This document shows, piece after piece, positions 33,385-42,819 of a DNA stretch of 63,156 nucleotides. The position numbers and the translations under genes are program-made. This stretch comes from Methanoculleus chikugoensis. GTDB lineage: Archaea > Halobacteriota > Methanomicrobia > Methanomicrobiales > Methanoculleaceae. Every line of letters begins with the position of its first letter. The stretch's first letter is position 1. The stretch lies in assembly GCF_900095385.1 (NCBI RefSeq), contig NZ_FMID01000035.1, positions 1-63,156 on the forward strand. Reading direction: 5' to 3'. The notes beneath the pieces are model-generated. The model was not told the origin of the DNA. It did not search any database and was given only the letters and a program-made list of their open reading frames with translations.

Positions 33385-35007
33385 CTAGAGCTGCCGGAAC
33401 ATCTGCCCGAACTTCGGGATGAAATCTTTTTTGCGGGACATGACGCCTTCGAGCCGGACGGGCTGGTCGCGGAGATCCAGCTTGGCGATGCAGGCCTCGT
33501 CCCCGGCGGCGAAGAGGTCGCTTGCGTTCGCGAAGACGTTCGTAAAGAGGGCGAAGAAGCAGTCGACCCCCATTGTTGTCCGGAGGTGCTCGATCTCCTT
33601 GCGGATCTCGTCGCCGTGGGTCTCTGCGAACTCAAACGACGACGTCATCACCTGCGAGACCATGATGCTCTTCCCGAAGAGGTTATACCGTTTCATGTCC
33701 CGGGTGAGGAGTTCATCCTTCGGGAGCGCATCGAGGTCCATGCCCTTCCGGATCAGTTCCGGCCCATACTCGGCGGGATCGACCCCGGCGATCCCCGCGA
33801 GGTAGTCGGCCGCCCGGATATCTGCCGGGGTGGTCGTCGAGAGTTTCATCACCATCGTATCCGAGAGGATTCCCGAGAGAAGGAGCCCGGCGGTCGACGG
33901 CGTGGGCTCCACGCAGGCCTCGATGAACTTGTTCGCCACGATCGTCGAGGTCGACCCCACGGGGTCGTTGAGGAACCTCACCGGCTTTAAGGTGGAGATC
34001 GCGCCGAGACGGTGGTGGTCGATGATCTCGAGGATGTCCGCCTGCTCGATCCCGTCCACGGCCTGCGAGTACTCGTTGTGGTCGAGGAGGATCACCGACT
34101 TCTGAACGTCCTGCATCAGCGTCGTCCGGGAAACGAGCCCGATGTGCTGCCCTGCGTCGCCGACGACACAGGCCGTCCTGAACTTGGAGTTCGAGACGAC
34201 CCCTTTCGCATACTCGAGCGAGTCTTCCAGCCGTACCGTGGGGATGTCGGTCTCCATGATCATGCTCGCGGGGAGAGAGAGGCTGATCATCTTCCCGACG
34301 CTGAAGGCGTCGAGCGTCGTCGCGAGCACCGAGGCGCCCCTTGTCCGCGCGGCATCGATCACCCGCTCGCCCACCGGCGCCCCTTCGGCGATGATGAGTG
34401 CGGCGACCCCCGCCGATATCAGCGCGAGCTGGGCGGGTTCGTTGTCCCCGACGATCGCGATGTCGTCGGGCGTCATCCGGGATAGGGTGACGTGCAGGGC
34501 GTCGATGACGGTATAGACCCGGCCTTCCCCGAGCGCCTCGCGCGACGGGACGACGATCCGGGCATCCAGGATGCGGGCGAGGGTCTCGAGCGGCATCGGG
34601 ATGAGCGAGAGCTGTTCCCGGGGATTCTTCCGCACATAGGCCCGGGCGAGGCCGTATTCGCTCACGAGGCCGACCAGGGTCTCGTCTCCGTCCGTGATCG
34701 GCATATTCCGCATGTCGTAGGTGTCCATCAGGGCGGCGACGTCGACCGTCGGGACGTCCTGGCGAACGCTCCGGGTATCGAGCGGCATGTCCGATACGGT
34801 GGGTTCGACGCTCGCTACGTAGACCGGAGCCTCGGCGTTGAACGTCTCGAGCGCAAACCGTGTCTCCGGGCTCACCTCCCCGCACCGGGCGGGGATGTAC
34901 TTCCCGGGCTCGGCGCGGTTCAGGAGCTCGGCGTAGCCGATGACGCTGCAGATGCTGTCGGTGTCGGGCTGTTTGTGGCCGATGATATAGATCTTGTTCA
35001 GTCCCAT
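33385..35007 (-). CDS. ppaC: manganese-dependent inorganic pyrophosphatase with CBS and DRTGG domains
   Basis: 540 residues from MGLNKIYIIGHKQPDTDS, behind GAGGAG. The family II active site is in G-H-K-Q-P-D-T-D-S near residue 10 and E-I-I-D-H-H near residue 330. An insert of about 250 residues (about 65-310) holds two CBS regions (M-R-N-M-P-I-T-D and the later C-V-V-G-D) and a DRTGG-like part, as in nucleotide-regulated clostridial enzymes. It hydrolyses pyrophosphate in the cytoplasm and is probably controlled by adenine nucleotides. The open frame continues to 35313 but lacks family similarity there. Confidence 0.95.
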   Translation of the reverse strand: MGLNKIYIIGHKQPDTDSICSVIGYAELLNRAEPGKYIPARCGEVSPETRFALETFNAEAPVYVASVEPTVSDMPLDTRSVRQDVPTVDVAALMDTYDMRNMPITDGDETLVGLVSEYGLARAYVRKNPREQLSLIPMPLETLARILDARIVVPSREALGEGRVYTVIDALHVTLSRMTPDDIAIVGDNEPAQLALISAGVAALIIAEGAPVGERVIDAARTRGASVLATTLDAFSVGKMISLSLPASMIMETDIPTVRLEDSLEYAKGVVSNSKFRTACVVGDAGQHIGLVSRTTLMQDVQKSVILLDHNEYSQAVDGIEQADILEIIDHHRLGAISTLKPVRFLNDPVGSTSTIVANKFIEACVEPTPSTAGLLLSGILSDTMVMKLSTTTPADIRAADYLAGIAGVDPAEYGPELIRKGMDLDALPKDELLTRDMKRYNLFGKSIMVSQVMTSSFEFAETHGDEIRKEIEHLRTTMGVDCFFALFTNVFANASDLFAAGDEACIAKLDLRDQPVRLEGVMSRKKDFIPKFGQMFRQL

Positions 35008-35137
35008 GCTCTCCTCGGAACCCCGGTGGGGTGAAGGTTGTTCCAAGAGGTATCGCCCTCTGCCGTCAAAGGTTTTATGCCGGCCCCCGGATGGTGCGGG
35101 GATAACGTTGAAGTAGAGGCTCTCTCCATTCTCCCGT

Positions 35138-36268
35138 GTGGCATCTGGTCGTCCCCTCCCCATCCTGTTCGTCCTGGTATGCCTTCTCGTCTCCCCGGTC
35201 GCGGGGGGGCAAGGCAACGTGACGGTGACGTCCGTTGCGGTCGAGCCGGAGATCCTGATGCCGGGCGATACGGGCTTCGTGACGGTTGCCGTGCAGAACA
35301 CCGGCTCTTCCACCCTCCCGCTCGGCGGCGCCCGCCTCTACGAGGACGGCGTCGTCCCGACCTCCGAACCCTACCCCTCGGTCGGGGCTCTCGGGGCCGG
35401 TCTCAACCGGACGTTCACCTTCGCCGTCCGGGCGGACGCCTCGAACGGGACGTATTACCCGCGGTTCTCCCTCGATCTCCGGGAGAACGGAACCCTCACC
35501 CACCCGGTTCCGGTCAGGGTCGACGGCACCCCGCTTGGGGTGTCGGTCTTCGAGAGGCCCGAGACCTTCTCCGGGTCCCGGACAGCCGGCATCACGGTTC
35601 TGGTGGCGAACCCGAGATCGAACGCCGCCTCCGGTGTCCAGGTGGTCCCGCAGGGGAGCGGTTTTACCGTCACACCGGGCAGCGCATTCATCGGCACTCT
35701 CGAACCCGATGCGTCCGGAACCGTTGTGTTCAACCTGACCCCGGCGGCGGAGACGAACGTCACGTTCCAGGTGGTCTGGCGCAACGGGATCAACACCCAT
35801 ACTGCGGATCTCGTGCTGCCGGTCACGTTCGGTGAGGACAAGAAGCAGGCCGATCCCGTCATCACCAACGTCGAAGTCGTCATGGAGGGAGATATCTACC
35901 GGGCGACGGGCGATGTTATGAACGCGGGGCTCGAACCCGCCCGATCGGTCGTCATCTCCCCGGGCGCCCCCGCGACGCCCACCGACCCCTACCGGGTCTA
36001 CGTCGTCGGGACGCTCGATCCCGACGACATCTCGGCGTTCGAGGTGACGTTCCGCGCCGGTGCCGGCGTGGAGGAGATCCCGCTCGTCGTCGAGTACCGG
36101 GACGACGACGGCAACCCCTACACCGCTGCACGGCCGATCTCGCTTGAGAACCGCACCGCCGAGGAGGCCGCCGATGCCGGGCTACCCGCTCCGGCCGTTG
36201 CCGCCGTGGCCCTGCTCGTCATCGCCGCCGGCCTGGCGGCCCTCTGGTACGTCCGGAGGCGGCGGTGA
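35138..36268 (+). CDS. COG1361/CARDB-type membrane-anchored extracellular protein
   Basis: 376 residues from a GTG. The signal peptide runs to about residue 24 (V-A-G-G-Q-G). Repeated Ig-like units with V-Q-N-T-G-S-S, L-E-P-D-A-S-G-T-V-V-F and L-D-P-D-D-I-S-A-F-E-V follow, and a C-terminal helix near residue 350 ends Y-V-R-R-R-R. It overlaps the ABC ATPase gene by four bases, so it is probably the extracellular component of this export system. A TATA-like GGTTTTATG lies at about 35070-35078. Confidence 0.85.
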   Translation: MASGRPLPILFVLVCLLVSPVAGGQGNVTVTSVAVEPEILMPGDTGFVTVAVQNTGSSTLPLGGARLYEDGVVPTSEPYPSVGALGAGLNRTFTFAVRADASNGTYYPRFSLDLRENGTLTHPVPVRVDGTPLGVSVFERPETFSGSRTAGITVLVANPRSNAASGVQVVPQGSGFTVTPGSAFIGTLEPDASGTVVFNLTPAAETNVTFQVVWRNGINTHTADLVLPVTFGEDKKQADPVITNVEVVMEGDIYRATGDVMNAGLEPARSVVISPGAPATPTDPYRVYVVGTLDPDDISAFEVTFRAGAGVEEIPLVVEYRDDDGNPYTAARPISLENRTAEEAADAGLPAPAVAAVALLVIAAGLAALWYVRRRR

Positions 36269-36939
36269 GCGGCGAGCCCATCCTCCGGTTCGCGGAGGTC
36301 AGCAAGATCTATCCCCTTCCTGCAGGCGACGTCGTGGCGCTCGACCGCGTCACCCTCACCGTCGATCCGGGTGAGTTCATCGCCGTGATGGGGCCTTCCG
36401 GCTCCGGGAAATCGACGCTCCTGAACCTGATGGGCTGCCTCGACGTCCCGACCAGCGGTGAGATCTACCTCTCCGGCCAGGAGATCTCTCAGATGAGCGA
36501 CGACGACCTCACCCGGCTCCGGCGCGACCGCATCGGGTTCGTCTTCCAGCAGTTCAACCTGATCCCCCTCCTCTCGGCGGTCGAGAACGTTGAGTTTCCC
36601 CTCGTACTCACCGCCGGCCGGGAGGAGAGCCGGCTTCGGGCGATCGAGGTCATGCGGGCGGTGCACCTCAACGACGCCCTCTTCACCCACAGGCCGGCCG
36701 AACTCTCGGGCGGCGAGCAGCAGCGGGTCGCGATCGCCCGGGCGCTCGTCAACGACCCCGACCTCCTTCTCTGCGACGAGCCGACCGGCAACCTTGACTC
36801 GAAGACCGGGTCGGCGATCATGGAGATTCTCGCGGCAGAGAACCGGGAGGGCAAGACCGTCGTCATGGTCACCCACGATCCAGGGGTCGCCGCATACGCG
36901 CGGCGCACGATCCGGATCGTCGACGGGAGGGTGGCTTAG
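36265..36939 (+). CDS. ABC transporter ATP-binding protein, MacB/LolD type
   Basis: 224 residues starting at a GTG within the previous stop region. Walker [10 protein letters not shown] near residue 44, Q-loop F-Q-Q-F-N near residue 93, signature L-S-G-G-E-Q-Q-R near residue 149, Walker B L-L-L-C-D-E-P-T near residue 170 and the H-loop T-H-D near residue 204 are intact. It should power the two permeases that follow with one-base and 12-base spacing. Confidence 0.96.
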   Translation: MSGEPILRFAEVSKIYPLPAGDVVALDRVTLTVDPGEFIAVMGPSGSGKSTLLNLMGCLDVPTSGEIYLSGQEISQMSDDDLTRLRRDRIGFVFQQFNLIPLLSAVENVEFPLVLTAGREESRLRAIEVMRAVHLNDALFTHRPAELSGGEQQRVAIARALVNDPDLLLCDEPTGNLDSKTGSAIMEILAAENREGKTVVMVTHDPGVAAYARRTIRIVDGRVA

Positions 36940-38138
36940 TGTTCTTCTCGTTCGCGACGAGAAACCTCCGGCGGCACTGGATACGCTCAGCCCTCTCGAT
37001 CATCGGGATCGTCATCGGTGTCGTCGCCATCGCCTCCCTCGGCGTCATGGGCAACAGCATCAACCTCCTCGCCGCGAACATCATCACCGACGTCGGGGAC
37101 ACCGTCGTGGTCACGCCGCACACCGCGATCGGCGGGACCTTCGCCGGAGACCCGCGGACGACCGTGGACGCCGCCATCCCCGCCCGCGAGGTCGAGGAGA
37201 TCCGGCGGGCGGCAAACCCGCACCGGACGATCCCGGTGCTCCAGGGGGCGGACGAGGTCGAGTTCGGCCGCGGCGAGAGCGGGTATGCCCGGATCATCGG
37301 GCTCGAACCGGGGGATATCCCCGTCCTGCTGGATATCGCAGACGGGCAGCATCTCCGGCAGAACCAGGCGGGCGCGCTCGTCGGCATCCACCTCGCCCGG
37401 GAGTACGGCATAAGCCCCGGTTCGAGGATCGCGATCGGGGGTGAGGACGTCCGGGTGGCGGGCGTACTTGCGGAGCGGGGAATGGGGTTCGATATTAACC
37501 CGGATTACGCGATCGTCGTCTCCGACGGCTGGTACGAGAGCCACTTCGGGGCGAAGGCCTCCTACCCGATGGTCATCGTCCGGGTCGGCGATCCCGATGC
37601 GATAGACGCCGTAAAGGATGCTATCGAGAGCCGGATCAACCGGCGCGAGGATCTGGTCGACGTATCCGACTCGCGCGAGATGCTCGGGCAGTACGAGGAG
37701 ATCTACGATCAGATCACGTTGTTTCTCCTCGGCATCGGTGGAATTGCTCTCGTCGTCGCCGCCGTCAACATCTTAAACGTCATGTACATCTCGGTGACCG
37801 AGCGCATCAGAGAGATCGGCGTCATGCGGAGCATCGGGGCGTTGCGCCGGGAGATCCTCCGGATGTTCCTCTACGAGGCAGTGATCCTCGGGGTCATCGG
37901 AAGCGTCGTCGGCGGTCTTCTGAGCACCGCCTTCGGTTACCTGATCAGCGTCGCCGCGATCGAGGTCGCCACGGCCGGGACGACCTTCGGCGAGAACTTC
38001 ACGGTCTTCGACCAGAGCGCGGTCGGGTTCATTGTCTTCGGGATGGCGTTCGGCATCGGGACGAGTATCGTCGCCGGGTTCTACCCCGCGTGGCGAGCCT
38101 CGCACCTCGCCCCGGTCGATGCGATGAGGCAGAAATAG
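36939..38138 (+). CDS. ABC transporter permease, MacB/FtsX type (first copy)
   Basis: 399 residues from a GTG overlapping the ATPase stop. One N-terminal helix (S-I-I-G-I-V-I-G-V-V-A-I), a large extracellular MacB-like domain (about 45-255) and three C-terminal helices form the FtsX architecture. R-E-I-G-V-M-R-S-I-G-A near residue 288 is the coupling segment. MacB-type systems act as mechanotransducers or extruders rather than channels. The following permease shares its layout, a tandem duplication. Confidence 0.93.
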   Translation: MFFSFATRNLRRHWIRSALSIIGIVIGVVAIASLGVMGNSINLLAANIITDVGDTVVVTPHTAIGGTFAGDPRTTVDAAIPAREVEEIRRAANPHRTIPVLQGADEVEFGRGESGYARIIGLEPGDIPVLLDIADGQHLRQNQAGALVGIHLAREYGISPGSRIAIGGEDVRVAGVLAERGMGFDINPDYAIVVSDGWYESHFGAKASYPMVIVRVGDPDAIDAVKDAIESRINRREDLVDVSDSREMLGQYEEIYDQITLFLLGIGGIALVVAAVNILNVMYISVTERIREIGVMRSIGALRREILRMFLYEAVILGVIGSVVGGLLSTAFGYLISVAAIEVATAGTTFGENFTVFDQSAVGFIVFGMAFGIGTSIVAGFYPAWRASHLAPVDAMRQK

Positions 38139-38150
38139 GGGTGGCAGGGC

Positions 38151-39344
38151 ATGATCTTCATCGATCTCGCGGTGCGCAACCTCAGGCGGCACAAAGTCCG
38201 TTCGATCCTCGCAACGGTCGGCATCGTCATCGGTGTCGTCGCCATCGCCTCTCTCGGCATCATGGGCAGCAGCCTCTCGACGCTTGTCGGGGGTATGGTC
38301 TCGGACGTGAGCGACACCGTGCTCGTCACCCCCCACCTCGCGGCATCGAGCGGCGATCCGTTCGATCCCCGAAGCGCCCTTGCGGCGAGCATCTCCACGA
38401 AGAACGTGGGGCTGATTGAGAAGGCGGCGGGAGAACACCGTGCCGTCCCCATGTTCGTCGCTTCAGCTCGGTTGCGGGTGCGGGATACGAGCGGTTACGC
38501 GACGATATACGCCGTGCCCGCAGCCGATATCCCGTTCCTGATCGAGCGGGAGGCGGGTCTTTACCCGCAGGGGAGGTCTTCGGGGGTGATGGTGGGCTCG
38601 CTCCTTGCCGACGAATTCGACCTCCACCCCGGGAGCCGCATCGAGGTCGGGGGTGAGAGCGTCCGTGTTCTGGGGATCGCGTCAGAACGGGGGATGGGCA
38701 TCGACATCAACCCCGACTACGCCATCATCGTCACGGAGGACTGGTACACGGAGCGGCACGGACCGCAGGACTACAGCCGGGTCATCGTAAAGGTCAGCGA
38801 TCTCTCCGCAATCGAGGACGTTAAGGCCGCCATCGATCAGCAGATCAACCGCAGGAGCGAGGTCGTGGACATCCTGGACTCACGCGAGATCCTGGAGCTC
38901 TACTACGAGACCATCGACGCCATCAACATCTTCCTCCTCGGTATCGGCGGGGTGTCGCTCCTCGTCGCGAGCGTGAGCATCTTGAACGTCATGATCATAT
39001 CGGTCACGGAGCGGACGGCGGAGATCGGGCTGATGCGGAGCATCGGGGCGCGAAAACGGGAGGTTCTCCGGATGTTTCTCTACGAGAGCCTGATCCTCGG
39101 GGTCGTCGGGAGCGTCGTCGGCGGCATCATCAGTGCGGTGGTCGCCTACTACGCCTCTGCCTCCATAGGAGACCTCTTCGCCGATTTCTCCGTCTCGGGA
39201 GAGGCGGGGATTCCCCTCTCCGTGGTGATCGGCTACGTCGCTTTTGCGATGGCGTTCGGCATCGGAACAAGTGTCGTCGCCGGATTCTACCCCGCGTGGA
39301 AGGCGGCGCAGTTGAACCCCATCGAAGCGCTCCGCTACGAGTGA
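38151..39344 (+). CDS. ABC transporter permease, MacB/FtsX type (second copy)
   Basis: 397 residues, clearly paralogous to the preceding permease: both have T/S-I-G/I-I-V-I-G-V-V-A-I-A-S-L-G near residue 22, E-R-G-M-G-x-D-I-N-P-D-Y-A-I near residue 180 and I-G-x-M-R-S-I-G-A near residue 285. The pair probably makes a heterodimer around the single ATPase. It is the last gene of the four-gene export operon. Confidence 0.93.
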   Translation: MIFIDLAVRNLRRHKVRSILATVGIVIGVVAIASLGIMGSSLSTLVGGMVSDVSDTVLVTPHLAASSGDPFDPRSALAASISTKNVGLIEKAAGEHRAVPMFVASARLRVRDTSGYATIYAVPAADIPFLIEREAGLYPQGRSSGVMVGSLLADEFDLHPGSRIEVGGESVRVLGIASERGMGIDINPDYAIIVTEDWYTERHGPQDYSRVIVKVSDLSAIEDVKAAIDQQINRRSEVVDILDSREILELYYETIDAINIFLLGIGGVSLLVASVSILNVMIISVTERTAEIGLMRSIGARKREVLRMFLYESLILGVVGSVVGGIISAVVAYYASASIGDLFADFSVSGEAGIPLSVVIGYVAFAMAFGIGTSVVAGFYPAWKAAQLNPIEALRYE

Positions 39345-39425
39345 CGGCTCACCGGGGAGGGCGGGGAGCCGCCCCCGGTGCAGGATTTTTATACCAGGGG
39401 CGATATGGGGGAGCCGGTGAAGACG

Positions 39426-39680
39426 ATGTTGTTTGTCCTGTGGTACCAGTTCGAACCGGAGCATGCCCATCAAGTCCTGGAACTCTGGAAGCACTTCAAG
39501 TTCCCCTCGGATGTGAATGTCCTCCAGCGCTACCTCATCATTGGGAGGCACATGTCGGTTGCCATCTTCGAGGCGCCGGACGAGCGCTCTATCCTGAAGA
39601 TCACCGCGCCGTTCAGTTCGTACGGGGTTGCCCACGTTGCGCCGGCAATGCCGCTCGAAGAAGCGATCAAGGCGGTCTGA
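39426..39680 (+). CDS. DUF3303-family small protein
   Basis: 84 residues from MLFVLWYQFEPEHAHQ, an ATG placed by a GGTGA ribosome binding site six bases upstream; the open frame begins 48 bases earlier. Y-L-I-I-G-R-H-M-S-V-A-I-F-E-A near residue 38 and the later P-F-S-S-Y-G fit DUF3303 proteins with a ferredoxin-like alpha/beta fold. A TATA-like TTTTTATACC lies at about 39386-39395. Function unknown. Confidence 0.75.
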   Translation: MLFVLWYQFEPEHAHQVLELWKHFKFPSDVNVLQRYLIIGRHMSVAIFEAPDERSILKITAPFSSYGVAHVAPAMPLEEAIKAV

Positions 39681-39926
39681 TCCAGGGCTGCACGGCACCG
39701 AAACCCCCCTCTTTTTCCTTCCCCGGTCGGGCCACCCCCTCCTAGAGTCCGCTGCAAGGCCGGGCGCGGGGAAGCCCCTCGCGGGGGTGGGACCATGCGT
39801 AATTTCATAGCCATGGAGACCGGAAACTCTATGAGCACTTGCAGGATGATAGACTTCCCTGTCTGGAAGTGCTCTGACCCTCATCCGGTCCCCAATACGA
39901 TAACAATACCCGGCTGTGTGAAACGA

Positions 39927-41105
39927 ATGTTACAGATGACTACGTGGCTCGACAAGAACTTCAGCTCGCTCCAGCCGACGCGGGCGATCATCATGAGAGC
40001 GCTGCGCCACCTGCGCCCCGCGGATCGAAAAAAGCTCTTCTCAGAAGACATCCCCGAGATGCGAACCGCCGAAGGGCGGTGGTTCGAGGCGATCGTCTAC
40101 GAGATGATCCTCGACCTCTCGCTGCAGACCGACCTCATCCTCTCCGTCGTGGCCCGGGGGGCCGACGGGCCCGCGAAGGTACGGCGTGCGCAGCTCGGTC
40201 AGAACGGGCTCTTCTACTCGAACATCGGGGATATCAAGGTCCGGGGAAACGGCCAGGATCTCGCCGAAGTCGATCTCGTGCTCGTCGACCATACCGGAGC
40301 GCTGACGTTCGGCGAGATCATCACGTCTCCTGCCGACTTGAAAGAGTTCGAGGCGGAGATCCGCTACAAAAAACAGCTCTTCGGCTATCTCTACGGTCAA
40401 CCGACCGTGCCGTTCCTCCTCATCTCCTCGGTCGATATCTCCCGGACGGCCGTCGTCCGCCGCCTCCTCAAGGAGCCCGACAACGTCCTCCTCACCACCC
40501 CGACCTGCGAGGACCTGAAGGGCCTTATCCGGCAGCGGGACCTGAAGCGAAGTCCTACCCGGCGGATAAAACACGAAAAACTGATATCCATCAAGGACAT
40601 CCCGCCCCGCCGGCCGTTCGACTACAAAAAACTGCATGACGAACGGATGCAGAGCATCATCTCCACCGTCACCTCGAAGAAAGGCGCCGGGGAACTCGGC
40701 ACCCCGGACGAGATCCCGCCGATCGTGAAGAAGATCCTCTTCGGGGGGCTCTACCCCTCCGCTATCCGGATGCTCGATGCCCGATACCCCATCCGCATCA
40801 AGGGGAAGACCTACGACCCGGATACGGTCCAGAAACAGTTCTCGAAGGTCGTCCTCGCCGTGAACATTCCGGAGTACCGGCCGATCATCTATCTGCGGAC
40901 CCGGAACAAGAAGGAGTACCTCAAGATGGTGCCGAGCAAGACGGGCGGGTTCAAGTTCGAGAGCCGGCGGACGCCCCATATGGCGGGGTTCTTCCTCTGG
41001 CTCGAATCCGTCCAGCCGTCGCTCGGGGCCGAGCTGACGCGTGAACTCCTCGACGCGTTCCCCGCGATCCATGCTCCCGCAGTTGCAGCGACCGGAGAAC
41101 CGTAA
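39927..41105 (+). CDS. hypothetical protein, possible PD-(D/E)XK-like nuclease fold
   Basis: 392 residues from the ATG at 39927; in-frame starts at 39918 and 39795 are open, but the extra N-terminus is unlike an ordered protein. E-V-D-L-V-L-V-D-H-T-G-A-L-T-F-G-E-I-I-T near residue 115 has the spaced acid-x-E pattern of nuclease-like folds, though the usual Lys is Ile. Basic stretches follow (R-D-L-K-R-S-P-T-R-R). No neighbour hints at its role. The fold call is inference. Confidence 0.6.
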   Translation: MLQMTTWLDKNFSSLQPTRAIIMRALRHLRPADRKKLFSEDIPEMRTAEGRWFEAIVYEMILDLSLQTDLILSVVARGADGPAKVRRAQLGQNGLFYSNIGDIKVRGNGQDLAEVDLVLVDHTGALTFGEIITSPADLKEFEAEIRYKKQLFGYLYGQPTVPFLLISSVDISRTAVVRRLLKEPDNVLLTTPTCEDLKGLIRQRDLKRSPTRRIKHEKLISIKDIPPRRPFDYKKLHDERMQSIISTVTSKKGAGELGTPDEIPPIVKKILFGGLYPSAIRMLDARYPIRIKGKTYDPDTVQKQFSKVVLAVNIPEYRPIIYLRTRNKKEYLKMVPSKTGGFKFESRRTPHMAGFFLWLESVQPSLGAELTRELLDAFPAIHAPAVAATGEP

Positions 41106-41163
41106 GATACGTATGAGACCCGGGCGCATACATTCCCATGACGCGGGGGTGTGATCTTCAGAG

Positions 41164-41820
41164 ATGGACCTGATTGCAGAGATTTTCGGGTTTGCGGGGT
41201 TCAGCCTGGTTGCGATCGCGTCGATCATCGCTGTGATGAACCCGGCCTCCACGATCGCCGTCTACACGGCGGTCACCAAAGGGATGAGCAGGAGCGAAGC
41301 AAGGAAGGTCATCGATACCTCGATGAAGATAGCCTTCATCGTGCTCGCCTTCTTCGCCCTCACCGGGCAGTTGATCTTCTCGATCTTCAACATCACCATC
41401 CCGGCGTTCCAGATCGCCGGCGGTATCCTTCTCATCAGCGTGGCGACCGGGATGCTCAGCACGCGGGACGAGGCCTACACGGCCGCTGATCTCGAGAACA
41501 TCGCCATCGTCCCGCTGGCCTTCCCGCTCTCGTGCGGCCCGGGAACGATCACGACGGTGATCCTGCTCGCCTCGGGCCCGGAGGGTATCGTGGGCCTCGT
41601 CGCCGTATTTACGGGGATCGTCGTGGCGCTCGCCATCTCCTATGTTGGAATGCTGTACGGGCCGCGTATCTTCTCCCTCATTGGAGAGGCCGGGCTCCGG
41701 GTCGTCCCGAAGTTGATGGCGGTCATCGTCCTTGCCATCGCCATCCAGTTCATCATCAACGGGATTGCAGCGGCCATGCCGCAGTTGCTCGCAGACCTTG
41801 ACCTCTCCGGGGTGATATGA
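41164..41820 (+). CDS. MarC-family integral membrane protein
   Basis: 218 residues, six predicted membrane helices. V-M-N-P-A-S-T-I-A-V near residue 24 and S-C-G-P-G-T-I near residue 121 are the two MarC half-signatures, and E-A-R-K-V-I-D-T lies between. MarC proteins were once called drug-resistance proteins, but their substrate is unsettled. It overlaps the PAP2 gene by four bases, indicating an operon. Confidence 0.92.
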   Translation: MDLIAEIFGFAGFSLVAIASIIAVMNPASTIAVYTAVTKGMSRSEARKVIDTSMKIAFIVLAFFALTGQLIFSIFNITIPAFQIAGGILLISVATGMLSTRDEAYTAADLENIAIVPLAFPLSCGPGTITTVILLASGPEGIVGLVAVFTGIVVALAISYVGMLYGPRIFSLIGEAGLRVVPKLMAVIVLAIAIQFIINGIAAAMPQLLADLDLSGVI

Positions 41821-42782
41821 CCGATATCCAGATCGCTCTCATCCAGGCGCTTCAGGTCCATGCGTCGTGGCTCGAAGCGCCGATGCTCTTCTTCTCGTTC
41901 CTCGGGGACGCGGAGTTCTACCTGCTCGTCATCGCGATCCTCTACTGGTGCTGGGACACGCGCCTCGGGCTCCGCCTGGCCCTCCTCATGGGAATAACCG
42001 GCGGGCTCAACCAGGCCCTCAAGGTTGCGTTCCACCTCCCCCGCCCCTACTGGGTCAGCCCGGAGGTCAGGGCGCTCGGGAGCAACCCCTCGTTCGGGCT
42101 GCCGTCGGCGCACGCGCAGGGGTCGGCGGCGCTCTGGGGACTGATCGCCGCCGATGCCCGGAGCAGGTGGATCTGGGCGTTCACGTCCGGGATGATCGTT
42201 CTCATCGGCATATCGAGGGTCTTCCTCGGGGTTCACTTCCCGACCGACGTCCTTGCGGGCTGGGCACTCGGCGCTGCCGTCCTCCTCGGGTTCCTTGTTC
42301 TCGAGGAACCGGTGGGCCGCCGGATCGCCGCCCTTCCCCTCTCAGGGCAGGTGCTTGCCGCATTCGCAGGCTCGCTTGCCCTGGCCGTAGCCTCGTTTGC
42401 CGCTCTCGCGACCCTCGGGGACTGGGAGGTTCCCGCCTCCTGGGCGGCGGGGGCGCTTGAACGGTCCGGGGAGGCGATCCACCCGCTTGACCTCCTGGAC
42501 GCGGTCACGGCCTCGGGCCTCTTCTTCGGGTTCGCAGCCGGTGCAGCGGCAGACCGTCAGCCCGGGAGCATGTGCGCCACAGGGAAGGGATCCGTCCGGC
42601 TGTTCCGCTACGCCTTCGGGATCGCCGTGACCGGGGCGATCTGGTATGGGCTCGGGTTTTTTGCCCCGCAGGATGCTGTTCCCGCCGCCTATCTCTTCCA
42701 GTACCTCCGGGCCGCCGTCGCCGGGGCCTGGGTCTCGTTCGGTGCTCCGGCGTTCTTTGCCCGGTACGGCCCGGGCGCGTAA
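41817..42782 (+). CDS. PAP2-family membrane phosphatase
   Basis: 321 residues. The phosphatase motifs are K-V-A-F-H-L-P-R-P near residue 64, G-L-P-S-A-H-A-Q near residue 94 and S-R-V-F-L-G-V-H-F-P-T-D near residue 131, all with intact catalytic His and Arg. Such enzymes remove phosphate from lipid or polyprenyl phosphates at the membrane. The extra C-terminal hydrophobic region (about 180-320) is longer than in small PAP2 proteins. Translationally coupled to MarC. Confidence 0.92.
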   Translation: MTDIQIALIQALQVHASWLEAPMLFFSFLGDAEFYLLVIAILYWCWDTRLGLRLALLMGITGGLNQALKVAFHLPRPYWVSPEVRALGSNPSFGLPSAHAQGSAALWGLIAADARSRWIWAFTSGMIVLIGISRVFLGVHFPTDVLAGWALGAAVLLGFLVLEEPVGRRIAALPLSGQVLAAFAGSLALAVASFAALATLGDWEVPASWAAGALERSGEAIHPLDLLDAVTASGLFFGFAAGAAADRQPGSMCATGKGSVRLFRYAFGIAVTGAIWYGLGFFAPQDAVPAAYLFQYLRAAVAGAWVSFGAPAFFARYGPGA

Positions 42783-42819
42783 CGCAGGAGTATATATCCC
42801 CTGCAGGCGAGGATCCAGT

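Noticed and set aside
35008-35313. N-terminal extension of the Mn pyrophosphatase
   Set aside because: The extra residues have no similarity to the family, and GAGGAG directly precedes the internal ATG at 35007.
39705-39790. GC-rich palindromic stretch before the nuclease-like gene as a riboswitch
   Set aside because: Only short GGGG/CCCC pairings are present, with no conserved riboswitch core visible.
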